Part shown: one piece after another, positions 34,020-42,791 of the stretch
Layout: the number at the start of each line of letters is the position of its first letter
How positions within the stretch are numbered: position 1 is the first letter of the stretch
DNA from: Lachnospiraceae bacterium
GTDB lineage: Bacteria; Bacillota; Clostridia; Lachnospirales; Lachnospiraceae
NCBI GenBank assembly: GCA_017465475.1
Contig: JAFTWC010000029.1
Coordinates: 20,957 to 84,956, forward strand
Length of the DNA: 64,000 nt
Reading direction: 5' to 3'
Position numbers and translations under genes: made by a program
Notes under the pieces: model-generated
Database searches by the model: none
Told to the model about the DNA's origin: nothing
Seen by the model: only the letters and a program-made list of their open reading frames with translations

Positions 34020-34979
34020 ATGAATATTGTAGTGTTGGAGCGAAATAGTGTGGGACCGGATATTTCAGTGGAGTGTTTCAGTGAATTGGGAACTGTGACC
34101 TGTTATACAAATACAGTGACCATGCAAGAGGTCAGAGAACGGGTAAAGAATGCGGACATTATTGTGGCAAACAAGTCTCCCATGTGTGAGGAGAGTTTAA
34201 AGGACGCGCCGAATGTGAAAATGATTTGCGAGTTGGCCACCGGCTATGATAACTGTGATTTGGAGTATTGTAAGTCAAGAGGTATCCGTGTGACCAATGT
34301 GGTGGATTATTGTTCTGCTATGGTGGCACAGCATACTTTTACACTGGCACTGGCATTGTCCCAGAAGCTTCCGTACTATGATAATTATGTAAAGTCAGGT
34401 GCTTATAGTGCCCAGGACCGATTTTCAAATTTCGACTGTTCGTTTTATGAATTGGAAGGAAAGACCTGGGGCATCGTTGGCATGGGTAATATCGGAAAGC
34501 GGGTGGCAAAGATAGCTACAGCTTTCGGGTGTAAAGTTATCTTCCATTCCGTTACAGGAAAAAGTACTGTTACCGAGTACCAACAGGTAGATAAGGAGAC
34601 CTTGCTTTCTGAAAGCGATTTTCTTTCATTACATTGTCCTCTCAGCGATTTGACTCGTAATTTCATTGACAAAAAAGCGTTGCAACAGATGAAGCCGATG
34701 GCTTATTTGGTCAATGTGGCAAGAGGACCGGTGGTTAACAACACCGATTTATATGAGGCGTTGGAAGCGGGACAGATTGCCGGAGCGGGATTGGATGTAT
34801 TGGAGAAAGAGCCCCTGGAGCTTACCAATCCTCTCAGTAAAGTGAAAGACAGCAACAAACTGATTATCACGCCGCACCTTGCCTGGGGCAGTGTGGAAGC
34901 CCGTAGGCGCTGTGTAGAGGGGGTATACGAGAATATAAAGGCGTTTCAGAGAGGGGAAGAAAGGAACGTAGTGATTTAA
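34020..34979 (+). CDS. D-2-hydroxyacid dehydrogenase
   Basis: A 319-residue NAD-dependent enzyme of the D-isomer 2-hydroxyacid dehydrogenase family. The nucleotide-binding motif is WGIVGMGNIGKRVAKIA (near 147-165). The catalytic triad is visible: Arg in VNVARGPVVN, Glu in GLDVLEKEPL, and His in ITPHLAWGS. Lactate, glycerate or hydroxyisocaproate specificity cannot be told apart by motif. It starts 20 bp after hydF and ends at a strong terminator, so it may be the last gene of the hyd operon, perhaps as a redox sink. Confidence 0.93.
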   Translation: MNIVVLERNSVGPDISVECFSELGTVTCYTNTVTMQEVRERVKNADIIVANKSPMCEESLKDAPNVKMICELATGYDNCDLEYCKSRGIRVTNVVDYCSAMVAQHTFTLALALSQKLPYYDNYVKSGAYSAQDRFSNFDCSFYELEGKTWGIVGMGNIGKRVAKIATAFGCKVIFHSVTGKSTVTEYQQVDKETLLSESDFLSLHCPLSDLTRNFIDKKALQQMKPMAYLVNVARGPVVNNTDLYEALEAGQIAGAGLDVLEKEPLELTNPLSKVKDSNKLIITPHLAWGSVEARRRCVEGVYENIKAFQRGEERNVVI

Positions 34980-34998
34980 TCTAAGAGATAACTATAAA

Positions 34999-35039
34999 AG
35001 AGCGGTACTCCGAACAGGTGGGAGTGCCGCTTGTTTTAT
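34999..35039 (+). terminator. Intrinsic terminator between convergent genes
   Basis: AGCGGTACTCC pairs with GGAGTGCCGCT, followed by TTGTTTTA. It serves the dehydrogenase gene; the opposite-strand glycosylase gene ends inside it. Confidence 0.85.
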
Positions 35040-35512
35040 AGTATAATCTGTTTCCATTTTTCTGTCAAACGTTCCAAAGACCATGCCGCGTTAGCAGGAG
35101 AGGTGGAAGGAAGACAAACAGCGTCGCGACCGATGGTATTTCGGATGTATTTATTATAATATTTTTCTGCGGTTTTCCCGTTTACAAAAATCTGTTCTAT
35201 ATTCGCAACATTCAAAATCGTTGTCAAATCATTCGGTACCACGTTTTTGATGGAGCTGTCGGAACTTCCTATAATGTCGCAGGACGCAATCACATCCCAT
35301 ACGGCAATGCCGTGGGAGAGAAGAAAGGCTTTTTTCTCTTCCACTGTGTGTGGCTCCGATACCCCAAACACGGCAGAAGTCACCTTCCAAAAGCGATTCT
35401 GCGGATGACCGTAGAAAAACTGTGCTTCCCGGGATTTTACGGAAGGAAAACTACCAAGGATGAGAATTTTTGAATTGTGGTCGAAAACCGGCGAAATCGG
35501 GTGGAAAATCAT
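35036..35512 (-). CDS. DNA-deoxyinosine glycosylase-like uracil-DNA glycosylase family protein
   Basis: A 158-residue base-excision repair glycosylase of the UDG superfamily. ILILGSFPSVKSRE forms the active-site strand, FYGHPQNRFWKV the conserved pocket, and LPSTSPANA the C-terminal motif, a pattern assigned to the hypoxanthine-DNA glycosylase family (TIGR04274). It would remove deaminated bases such as hypoxanthine or uracil. Genes on this strand follow in series from padR, but its transcription unit is unclear. Confidence 0.88.
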   Translation of the reverse strand: MIFHPISPVFDHNSKILILGSFPSVKSREAQFFYGHPQNRFWKVTSAVFGVSEPHTVEEKKAFLLSHGIAVWDVIASCDIIGSSDSSIKNVVPNDLTTILNVANIEQIFVNGKTAEKYYNKYIRNTIGRDAVCLPSTSPANAAWSLERLTEKWKQIIL

Positions 35513-35515
35513 AGT

Positions 35516-35728
35516 TTATTGAATGTCAAAGCTGCCTTTGTGCTTTGTGGCAATGATTTTTATGATGACGTCTCCCGTAACGTCGATTTCATAGTTTCCG
35601 GATGCAAGCGTTGTTTCCTCGAAGAGAATTTGATCTTCTATGTCTTTGATTGTAAGAGATATATCACCGGATTCCGTTTCTACGGTAACTGTAAGGGTGT
35701 CGTTATTTGGATTAAGTCTTTTTGTCAT
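35516..35728 (-). CDS. Small beta-rich protein of unknown function
   Basis: A 70-residue protein with alternating short strands (TLTVTVETESGDISLTIKDI, NYEIDVTGDVIIKIIATKHK), acidic and without a signal peptide or Cys. I do not recognise it. AGGAG lies 7 bp before ATG 35728. It sits 1 bp after the DUF2812 gene and 3 bp before the glycosylase gene, so the four minus-strand genes padR to glycosylase look like one operon. Confidence 0.7.
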   Translation of the reverse strand: MTKRLNPNNDTLTVTVETESGDISLTIKDIEDQILFEETTLASGNYEIDVTGDVIIKIIATKHKGSFDIQ

Positions 35729-35729
35729 T

Positions 35730-36317
35730 TTACCACTCCTTTGTTTTTGCGCTTTTTTTAAGTCGTTCTATTTCAATCTGAATCAGAATGATACAAACAA
35801 GATCCAGAGCTACAAGCAATGCAGTGAAAAAGGACGGACGAACAATGAAAAGGATCAAAAAGAACACCAAAAACCAAATCCATGGAGTGCGCATGCGCAT
35901 TGTATACAGTAAGCGGTCCTCAAAGGTAGTATGAAGTTCAAATGGAGTACCGTCTTTTTTCTTTTCCACAATCAAAAGTTCTTTGTTCAGCGTAGTTTTT
36001 GAGGTTCCCCATTTGCCTCCTTTTTCCGCACCGGGACGCCAGTAAACTTTTCCGGTGGAGTAGTTTATATTGATATTTTTGTAAAAAGTACGATATCCCA
36101 AATCCTCTAACAAGGTCTTATATTCTTCCATATGCTCCGGTGTCATATAACCGATGTATTCCACAGCGTATTCGTATTCATCCGGGGAACAAGGTTCAAA
36201 TTCATAATGGGTCAGATCGGTGCGAATCAAACGGTAGCCTTGAGATGCCATTTTGTTTAACCATCGAGCTTGGGAATGCATAAACCCTGCAAAATAACGA
36301 AAAACTTTTTTATTCAT
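35730..36317 (-). CDS. DUF2812 membrane protein
   Basis: A 195-residue protein with the DUF2812 pattern at the N-terminus (FRYFAGFMHSQARWLNKMASQGYRL, where the Glu/Trp-Leu-Asn motif is typical) and two C-terminal TM helices (WIWFLVFFLILFIV and FFTALLVALDLVCIILI). DUF2812 proteins are regularly encoded next to PadR regulators, as here, and are thought to be membrane stress partners; the function is unproven. The start at 36317 follows GGGGGGAG and overlaps padR by 8 bp. Confidence 0.85.
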   Translation of the reverse strand: MNKKVFRYFAGFMHSQARWLNKMASQGYRLIRTDLTHYEFEPCSPDEYEYAVEYIGYMTPEHMEEYKTLLEDLGYRTFYKNININYSTGKVYWRPGAEKGGKWGTSKTTLNKELLIVEKKKDGTPFELHTTFEDRLLYTMRMRTPWIWFLVFFLILFIVRPSFFTALLVALDLVCIILIQIEIERLKKSAKTKEW

Positions 36318-36645
36318 GAGAACTCCCCCCTTGTAAAATGATTGCTTCCGCAACAGGAAGCAGTTGTTGCAGACGCAAAAGTTCCGTTTTTGCAATATGT
36401 TTGCCTAGCGTAGTAATTAAATACTCTTTCTTTCTTCCGGATGCGGTTCCGTAGGGCGCAATCCATCCCTTTTCCGTAAGAGAAGTCAGGGCACCATACA
36501 GTGTACCGGCACCTAATGTCAACCGTCCACCGGTAGTATCTTCAATAAACTGCATAATGGAATATCCATGCCTCGGTACATACAAAGCAAGCAAAATATA
36601 GAACGTTACCTCTGTAAGAGCTCCGCCTTTTACATTGTCACGCAA
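36310..36645 (-). CDS. PadR family transcriptional regulator
   Basis: A 111-residue winged-helix repressor. The PadR core is clear: ILLALYVPRHGYSIMQFIED, then GAGTLYGALTSLTEKGWI and GRKKEYLITTLGK. The start is TTG 36645, supported by GAGGTG six bases upstream; no ATG fits. A consensus promoter with two TTACTGTAA half-palindromes lies directly upstream, so autorepression is likely. Inducer unknown. Downstream DUF2812 is the expected partner. Confidence 0.9.
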   Translation of the reverse strand: MRDNVKGGALTEVTFYILLALYVPRHGYSIMQFIEDTTGGRLTLGAGTLYGALTSLTEKGWIAPYGTASGRKKEYLITTLGKHIAKTELLRLQQLLPVAEAIILQGGSSHE

Positions 36646-36667
36646 ATAATCACCTCTTTTATTACGG

Positions 36668-36709
36668 TTACTGTAATATGATTATATCGTTTACTGTAAT
36701 AAATGTCAA
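36668..36709 (-). promoter_or_regulatory. padR promoter with doubled TTACTGTAA operator
   Basis: On the minus strand TTGACA (36704-36709), 17 bp, TATAAT (36681-36686). TTACTGTAA, itself a palindrome, occurs in the spacer (36691-36699) and just past the -10 (36668-36676), 23 bp apart. Both sites block polymerase contacts, matching a PadR autorepressor. Confidence 0.8.
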
Positions 36710-36797
36710 TAAAAAAAGCGGACCGAAATGAAACGAAGACGAACTAGAAGCCTGGGTAAAAAGGCCCATTCGCTTCGGGAAACAAAGCTAATCTTGG

Positions 36798-36922
36798 TTT
36801 ATGCGGATGGTGGGGTGAGACGGAAAAAGAAAAAGGTCCTGTGGACCTTTTTCCGTTGAACCGACCGACGAGGCGTTGTACGCCGAGGAGACCTTGAACA
36901 TGGGTTCAAGGTCTTATCCGCA
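36798..36922. repeat. Structured element carrying a copy of the tRNA-Leu 3' end
   Basis: TTTATGCGGATGGTGGG (36798-36814) repeats exactly at 36964-36980, where it is the 3' end of tRNA-Leu. The element closes with ATCCGCATA (36914-36922), the complement of its own first bases. Inside are three hairpins: AAAAAGGTCC/GGACCTTTTT, GGCGT/ACGCC, and CCTTGAAC/GGTTCAAGG. It looks like a folded RNA or a remnant of tRNA-end recombination. Confidence 0.55.
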
Positions 36923-36967
36923 TAAAAAAGAAGGCCCCCGGCAATAAGCCGAGAGCCTTCTTTTTTA
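36923..36967. terminator. Bidirectional terminator after tRNA-Leu
   Basis: AAAAAAGAAGGC and GCCTTCTTTTTT enclose an inner CGGC/GCCG stem; the poly-T on the minus strand serves the tRNA. Confidence 0.85.
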
Positions 36968-37050
36968 TGCGGATGGTGGGACTTGAACCCACACGATCGT
37001 GAAACCGGCAGATTTTGAGTCTGCTGCGTCTGCCATTCCGCCACATCCGC
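36968..37050 (-). tRNA. tRNA-Leu (CAA anticodon)
   Basis: An 83-nt cloverleaf on the minus strand. The acceptor stem is GCGGATG with CATCCGC, discriminator A. The anticodon arm GCAGA-CTCAAAA-TCTGC reads CAA (decodes TTG). A class II long variable arm (CGGTTTCACGATCG region) and T loop GGTTCAAGT are present. CCA is not encoded. The 3' end is duplicated 167 bp further on. Confidence 0.96.
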
Positions 37051-37085
37051 ATGTACCGACGAAACAACCTCGCCGAACAGGAAAT

Positions 37086-37114
37086 AGTGTACCATACTTT
37101 TTCCTGTTTGGCAA
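37086..37114 (-). promoter_or_regulatory. Promoter of tRNA-Leu
   Basis: On the minus strand TTGCCA (37109-37114), 17 bp, TACACT (37086-37091). An inverted repeat AACAGGAAA/TTTCCTGTT (37076-37108) overlaps it and could terminate trkH transcription. Confidence 0.6.
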
Positions 37115-37150
37115 GAGATATTTTGAAATTTTTTGAAAAACTTAAATAAT

Positions 37151-38590
37151 TTATTTCTTCCAGGTGGAAGGGTGGAAGAGAACCATCATTGGGATAATTT
37201 CCAAACGTCCCGCTAACATGTCAAACATAAAAACAAACTTTGAAAGAGTGGAGAACTCGGAAAAGTTTCCGGTAGGTCCAACAACGTTTAATCCCGGACC
37301 AATGTTGTTTAAAGTTGCAGCCACGGAAGTAAAGTTTGTAGTCATATCAAAACCGTCTAAGCAAATAAGCAGTAAGGATACAATAAAAATAACGATGTAA
37401 GCCATCAGTAAGGTATTACAAGAATGCACTACGGAGTGTTCCAGTGCTTTTCCGTCCATCTTTAAAACTCGAATTCGTTTCGGATGAATTTGTTGCATCA
37501 GTTCCTTTCGAACCTGTTTTAAGTAAATCATAATACGGGAAACTTTGATTCCGCCGCCGGTGGAACCGGCACAAGCACCGATAAACATAAGACAAACCAT
37601 AATGGCTCGCCCAAACTCCGGCCAGAGATTAAAATCGGTGGTGGCATATCCGGTGGTGGTCATGACCGATGCTACTTGGAAGGCTACGGTCTGAATACTT
37701 TCTCCGATGCCACCGCCTTCTGCGACGAGAGAAACGGTAATAAGTGCAACGGCACCTAGAAAGATAATAAAGTACCAACGTACTTCTTCCATACGGAAAG
37801 CATCCTTTACCTTGCGAATCAAAATGTAATAATAGAAGGTAAAGTTTACACCAAATAAAAACATGGATATGGTGATTACGTTTTGTAAATAGGTGGAGTA
37901 TCCCGCTAAACTGTCATTTTTGATGCCGAAGCCACCAGTACCTGCCGCACCGAAGGCATGGCAAAGGGAGTCAAAGAGGGGCATGCCGCCAAACAAAAGA
38001 AAAATCACGGTAATAATGGTCATAACCAAATAGATAGCGTACAGTAAAAATGCGGTCCGCTGCATTTTGGGAACCAGTTTTCCCACGGAAGGCCCCGGGC
38101 TTTCCGCTTTCATGAGGTTTGTGGTGGAACCTCCGGTCATAGGAAGAATAGCAAGAATAAATACAAGCACACCCATACCGCCGATCCAGTGACTGAAACT
38201 TCTCCAAAGAAGATTTGCATGGGAGAGAGCCTCTACATCGGTTAAAATGCTGGAACCGGTGGTGGTAAAACCGGAAATGATTTCAAACAGTGCATCCGGA
38301 TAGTACGGAATGTCCTTGGTAAGTACGAAGGGAAGAGCACCGATAGCACTCATTACAATCCAGCTTAAAGCCACGGCAACAAAGCCTTCTTTTGCATAAA
38401 AGGCGGTCTTGTTTAATTTTTGCCGACGAATCAAACCGCCGCTAATAATGCAGAGAATGCCCAGCAGAAGATAAATCAAGGCATCATTGTATTCTTTATA
38501 AATGAATCCGGTTAGGGCCGGAGGTAAAAAGAAAATACCTTCTAATTGTATGACCCAGCCGATAATTTTAAAAATGATGGAATAGTTCAT
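37151..38590 (-). CDS. trkH: Trk/Ktr potassium transporter membrane subunit
   Basis: A 479-residue polytopic protein with four K+-selectivity-like half-repeats: ISGFTTTGSSIL near residue 105, AFGAAGTGGFG near 213, VASVMTTTGYATTDF near 309, and ATLNNIGPGLNVVGP near 427. It forms the K+ pathway and is gated by the TrkA protein encoded 11 bp upstream. The system probably sets K+ uptake in response to osmotic or nucleotide signals. Confidence 0.94.
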   Translation of the reverse strand: MNYSIIFKIIGWVIQLEGIFFLPPALTGFIYKEYNDALIYLLLGILCIISGGLIRRQKLNKTAFYAKEGFVAVALSWIVMSAIGALPFVLTKDIPYYPDALFEIISGFTTTGSSILTDVEALSHANLLWRSFSHWIGGMGVLVFILAILPMTGGSTTNLMKAESPGPSVGKLVPKMQRTAFLLYAIYLVMTIITVIFLLFGGMPLFDSLCHAFGAAGTGGFGIKNDSLAGYSTYLQNVITISMFLFGVNFTFYYYILIRKVKDAFRMEEVRWYFIIFLGAVALITVSLVAEGGGIGESIQTVAFQVASVMTTTGYATTDFNLWPEFGRAIMVCLMFIGACAGSTGGGIKVSRIMIYLKQVRKELMQQIHPKRIRVLKMDGKALEHSVVHSCNTLLMAYIVIFIVSLLLICLDGFDMTTNFTSVAATLNNIGPGLNVVGPTGNFSEFSTLSKFVFMFDMLAGRLEIIPMMVLFHPSTWKK

Positions 38591-38601
38591 GGCAAATTCT
38601 C

Positions 38602-39975
38602 CTATTTCACGGAATCGTCCAGAATATCGGAGATATCCTGTAATCCCTTATGGGTAGTAACGACAATAACTTTATCACCTTTTTGGATAAAGTCCCGGCC
38701 ACTCGGGGTGATGATGCGTCCGTTCCTGATAATACAGCAAATCAAAAGGTTTTTCTTTAAATTCAAGTCGATAAACGGAATATCGGTCACAGCGCATTCC
38801 TCTTTTACAAGGAACTCCAATGCTTCTACCTGATTATCCATCAGGCGGTAAAGTGCTTCCACATTACTTCCGTAAGAATTATTTTGGGAGCGTACATACT
38901 GTAATATGTACTCAGTGGTTATGTCTTTAGGAGAGATGGTGCTGCCAATCGGTAAATCGTTTATAATCTCGTTCAGTGCTAAACGATTTACTTTTGTTAT
39001 TTTTTTACAGGTCGAATTCGATTTGTTGGCATATAGGGAGAGGAAGATGTTTTCTTCGTCTACCGCAGTCAAAGAAACGAAAGCGTCAGTCTTTTCAATG
39101 CCTTCTTCCAGTAAGAGGTCATGATCCGTAGCATCGGAATGGATAATGGTTGCCTTTGGAAGGGCATCACTTAAGAAATCACAGCGTTCACGATTGCGTT
39201 CAATGATTTTTACTTCGATACCGGAACGAAGCAGCATTTGAGCAAGATAGTAAGGAATCATACCGCCACCGGCGATCATGACATCCTTGATTTCCCGAAT
39301 GGTGGCCAGATTGCTCATTCGATAAAAACTGTTGATTTTCTTTCTTGGTAAAATAATGGAGATAGTGTCTCCTGCCATAAGTACGGAATTACCGTTCGGA
39401 ATACAAACCTGGTGGTCATGAACTAAAATGCAGATGAGGATTTCATGGTTGAATTTGCGGGAAAACTCCTGAACCTTCATGTTGTGAAGAGGGGAGTTCT
39501 CAGTTATTACTACCTGCATTAAGTCAACCTTCCCTTTTGCGAAGGAATCAATGTCCATAGCATCCGGAATCTGAATCAGCTGTGCGATTTCCGTAGCTGC
39601 TGCGAATTCCGGATTAATTATCATGGAAATGTCCATGCAATCTTTAAAGTAATTGACTTCTTTAAAATACTCCGGATTCCGGACTCTGGCAATGGTGCGA
39701 CAGTGACTGGATTTTTTCGCAAGCAGACAAGAGATGAGATTGATTTCATCCTGATTGGTAACTGCAATGAACAAATCAGCATGCTCTATACCGGCTTCCT
39801 GTAAAGTTAACACACTGGAAGCATTTCCTACCACACCTTGTAAATCTAAATTGGACAGGGCGGGTTGTAAACGCTCTGCAGAGTTATCGATTAAAGTAAG
39901 ATCGTGTCCTTCGTCATTTAACTGTTGTGCAAGAGCGTAGCCCACCCGGCCACAGCCCGCAATGATGATTTTCAT
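38602..39975 (-). CDS. trkA: Trk potassium system regulatory NAD-binding protein
   Basis: A 457-residue peripheral protein with two RCK/TrkA modules: MKIIIAGCGRVGYALAQQLN (Rossmann), TrkA_C around 140-225, a second Rossmann at about 230 (DVMIAGGGMIPYYLAQ), and a second TrkA_C to the end. It binds NAD(H) or ATP and gates TrkH. The start at 39975 is chosen because AGGAG lies 7 bp upstream; the longer frame has no RBS. trkA and trkH form one minus-strand operon. Confidence 0.95.
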   Translation of the reverse strand: MKIIIAGCGRVGYALAQQLNDEGHDLTLIDNSAERLQPALSNLDLQGVVGNASSVLTLQEAGIEHADLFIAVTNQDEINLISCLLAKKSSHCRTIARVRNPEYFKEVNYFKDCMDISMIINPEFAAATEIAQLIQIPDAMDIDSFAKGKVDLMQVVITENSPLHNMKVQEFSRKFNHEILICILVHDHQVCIPNGNSVLMAGDTISIILPRKKINSFYRMSNLATIREIKDVMIAGGGMIPYYLAQMLLRSGIEVKIIERNRERCDFLSDALPKATIIHSDATDHDLLLEEGIEKTDAFVSLTAVDEENIFLSLYANKSNSTCKKITKVNRLALNEIINDLPIGSTISPKDITTEYILQYVRSQNNSYGSNVEALYRLMDNQVEALEFLVKEECAVTDIPFIDLNLKKNLLICCIIRNGRIITPSGRDFIQKGDKVIVVTTHKGLQDISDILDDSVK

Positions 39976-40069
39976 AGGAAAACTCCTTTCATATACAAAA
40001 TGTCCTACGCTATCAGTGTAGCACAAAACGGAAAAAAAGTCATTATAAATACGTGTTAGGAAAGCGAAA

Positions 40070-40822
40070 TCAGAGTTTCTTTATACGTTCTAAGCGATGC
40101 AATTGCGGTTGCATCGTCAATTCTGTTAGGTTGAGCCCTTCCCTGGCAGTAAGGGCAAAGAGTGCATAATCGGCTACTTCTTCCGGTGTAAGGGAAGCAT
40201 CGGCATCGTTTGCGGCACAGAATGAAGCGTTTCGGTATAAGTCGGTTTGGGTCATATCGGGAGCCAGAACTGTCACGCGGACACCGTATTTTCGTACTTC
40301 TTCAAACAAGCTTTTAGCGAAGTTCGAAATCCCTGCCTTTGTGGCACCGTAGGCACACCCGTGGGTATTGTTTGTTTTTGAAGCAGTTACGGAAGAAATA
40401 AACAGGATATGTCCCCGGTTGTTTTTTATGTCTCGTAAAAAGCGGTTGGTTAATAGGAGCGGAGCCGTAAAATTGACGGCAGAAAGCTCAGCAATGTGTT
40501 TTGCGGAAAGCTCTTCGTGGGGACCGTAAAAACCCACACCGGCATTTAAAAGAAGTAAATCCGGGTGTAGGTTCTCTTTGTGCATGGCGTCTGCCAAGGA
40601 TTCGATTTCGGAGGTGTTTCGTAAATCACAGACGAACAGAACAACCCGTTGTAATTCCTCGTTTGTTAAGGAAGAAGAGAGTTCTGCCCATAAGACTTCT
40701 TTGCGGTCCTGGTTCTTTACAACGCCGTAAACTAAACATCCTTCTTTTAATAAGCGAAGCAATAAGCATTTTCCGATGCCGGAAGAAACACCGGTGATTA
40801 GTGCGAGTTTATTTTTTAACAT
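40070..40822 (-). CDS. Short-chain dehydrogenase/reductase
   Basis: A 250-residue SDR oxidoreductase. The cofactor motif is LITGVSSGIGKCLL, the NAG motif is LLNAGVG, and the active site Ser-Tyr-Lys shows as ISSVTAS followed by YGATKAG. Substrate unknown. ATG 40822 has GGAG 8 bp upstream. It follows the SPL fusion gene by 22 bp and is probably co-transcribed with it. Confidence 0.9.
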   Translation of the reverse strand: MLKNKLALITGVSSGIGKCLLLRLLKEGCLVYGVVKNQDRKEVLWAELSSSLTNEELQRVVLFVCDLRNTSEIESLADAMHKENLHPDLLLLNAGVGFYGPHEELSAKHIAELSAVNFTAPLLLTNRFLRDIKNNRGHILFISSVTASKTNNTHGCAYGATKAGISNFAKSLFEEVRKYGVRVTVLAPDMTQTDLYRNASFCAANDADASLTPEEVADYALFALTAREGLNLTELTMQPQLHRLERIKKL

Positions 40823-40844
40823 AATGTTCTCCTTCTTGTGAAAA

Positions 40845-42755
40845 TTATATTTCCCCGGACTCGTCGGGAGTCCAGAGAAAAAGTTGGTTTTCTGTGATAC
40901 CGTGACGACAGAGGGTATCACGTACTACCGAAAGCAGTTCTTCGCAACGTTCCTTACGGTAGTGACACACATTGTTGGTCAGTTCATAAGGATAATGAGA
41001 AACGGAACAGCTTGGCTTAGCCTTTTTTAGCTGTTTTAAGTAATCCTTTGATATGCGGAAGACGCCCAGGCTGACGTCGGTAAGATCTTCCGGTGAAAGT
41101 ACGGAAAATACATTATCTACAAGAGTAGAATATAATTCCGACGCATTCGGTACATCTAATATCGGGTCAAAACAAAGTCTTAAAGAAAAGCCACGCTTTA
41201 CAGCTTCTTTTGCGGTACGCAATCTTGCCCGCAAGGATGGTGTGTAATGTTCGTATCGACAAATCAACTCATCCGGAGACAGGGTAAATGCCATGATGAT
41301 ATTTTTCGCTGCCGGAAGTTCTCTTACAAAGGGAAGGGCAGCACTTTTTGTACGCAATTCCAATCGTAACTCGGGATGAGTCGCGGCATACTCGCAAAAG
41401 GCTTTTGCATGAGGAAGCAAACCATTTAAAGCAGCCAAATCCGAATCATAGGAACAGCAAAGGTAAACAGGATGATTCGCAAGAAGTGTATCCAGTTCCT
41501 TAAAGTAATCTTCCAAATTCACAAAAACTACCATGTTTCTGCCGGGATACATGCCCTGTAAGTAGCAGTAGTCACAGTCATACAGACAATTCATGACGCA
41601 GGAGGTGTACATAAAGTGTTCTTCTCCGAAACTTTGACAAACCGGGGCGCCCGGATAAAAATAAGTTCCGTTATTTTTTGCAAGGATAAGAGAAGGTTCT
41701 TTTTCCTGCATGGATAAATCCTGTTTTCCACGGTTAAAGACATCCTTATAGTGTTCCACCGGAATGACGGAAGAATTTGGCAGGCGGGAAAGAATCTGTC
41801 GGGTAACCGGGTGTGTCAAAACATCCCGCTCCACGTAAATGTGCCGAAACGGTCGACGGGGGTCTGAAGATAAATCGAATGGCTTCCCGGAATCGGAAGT
41901 GCTTTTATTCGTAAGGACAAAGGATTCCAGTGCGTCCAAAAGCTGCAAGGCTTCCTTTTTCTTGTGAGGAGTATCTGTTGGCTTTGGCAAAGCAGAAAAT
42001 AGTTCCTGTTCTGATAAGCCTGCATGGAATGCATAGGTGAGAAGTCCCTTCAGCTTGCGCTCCATGGTGGTGGAAAAGGTATAGTCAGCGGCTATATTCT
42101 TTGCCATGGAATCGATTTTATGTTGCGGGGCATTGTTTTCGGTTAGGAAAAGGGAAAGCTCTTCTTCTTTCATTTTCAAATAAGTAAGTAACGGAGCAAG
42201 TTGACGTTGTATCAGTTTCGTGACTGCTTCCGGAGAAGGAACTGTTCCGTCACAAATATCGGAAACAATTTTATAGAAGAAACAATGGGACGGCATAACC
42301 TTGCGAAATAATGGGACGGCAACACCATAGGCTTCCATATCGTAAAGGACAGGGAGATTTCCCTCCTGTTTTATAAAAGGGGAGGTAACCGGAGTGTCGG
42401 ACGTAAACAAGCGGGCTTCCGGGAAAGGGTGATGGTACAACTCCGGGTAAACGGATTTTCCTGTGGTAAGCTCTGTAACAGAGGCGCAAAGATAAGCATC
42501 TCCCACAGAAGAATCGGAATCTCCGCCGCAAATACCGATATTACAAAAAATGTCCTGTGGAGAAACGGAATGAATGGTTAAATACTCCGTCATTGCCATA
42601 GCAGCATTTAATTTGCCGGAACCGGTAAGCAGAAGGCGCAGAGCATCCTGCTCAGATTCGTACAGTGTAAAGCTGTTGTATGCCACCTTTTTCATGGAAA
42701 ACCCCGAAAGAATTGCATTTGCCTCCGGAAAAATTGCAGTAATCAGTATAATCAT
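40845..42755 (-). CDS. Nucleosidase-like domain fused to a spore photoproduct lyase-like radical SAM domain
   Basis: A 636-residue protein with two recognisable halves. Residues 1-190 resemble the nucleoside phosphorylase/nucleosidase fold (ILITAIFPEANAI, LLTGSGKLNAAMA, NIGICGG, YDMEAYGVA). After a linker (about 195-310) comes a spore photoproduct lyase-like radical SAM domain: YTSCVMNCLYDCDYCYLQGMYPGRNMVVF carries the SPL Cx3Cx2C pattern near residue 410, with further SPL-like strands (LELRTKSAAL, AFTLSPDELI). SPL repairs spore thymine dimers. The fusion may link base salvage or damage sensing to repair, but this is unproven. Confidence 0.8.
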   Translation of the reverse strand: MIILITAIFPEANAILSGFSMKKVAYNSFTLYESEQDALRLLLTGSGKLNAAMAMTEYLTIHSVSPQDIFCNIGICGGDSDSSVGDAYLCASVTELTTGKSVYPELYHHPFPEARLFTSDTPVTSPFIKQEGNLPVLYDMEAYGVAVPLFRKVMPSHCFFYKIVSDICDGTVPSPEAVTKLIQRQLAPLLTYLKMKEEELSLFLTENNAPQHKIDSMAKNIAADYTFSTTMERKLKGLLTYAFHAGLSEQELFSALPKPTDTPHKKKEALQLLDALESFVLTNKSTSDSGKPFDLSSDPRRPFRHIYVERDVLTHPVTRQILSRLPNSSVIPVEHYKDVFNRGKQDLSMQEKEPSLILAKNNGTYFYPGAPVCQSFGEEHFMYTSCVMNCLYDCDYCYLQGMYPGRNMVVFVNLEDYFKELDTLLANHPVYLCCSYDSDLAALNGLLPHAKAFCEYAATHPELRLELRTKSAALPFVRELPAAKNIIMAFTLSPDELICRYEHYTPSLRARLRTAKEAVKRGFSLRLCFDPILDVPNASELYSTLVDNVFSVLSPEDLTDVSLGVFRISKDYLKQLKKAKPSCSVSHYPYELTNNVCHYRKERCEELLSVVRDTLCRHGITENQLFLWTPDESGEI

Positions 42756-42791
42756 GGAAAACTCCTTTATATCAAAGTAATGTATGGCTTT

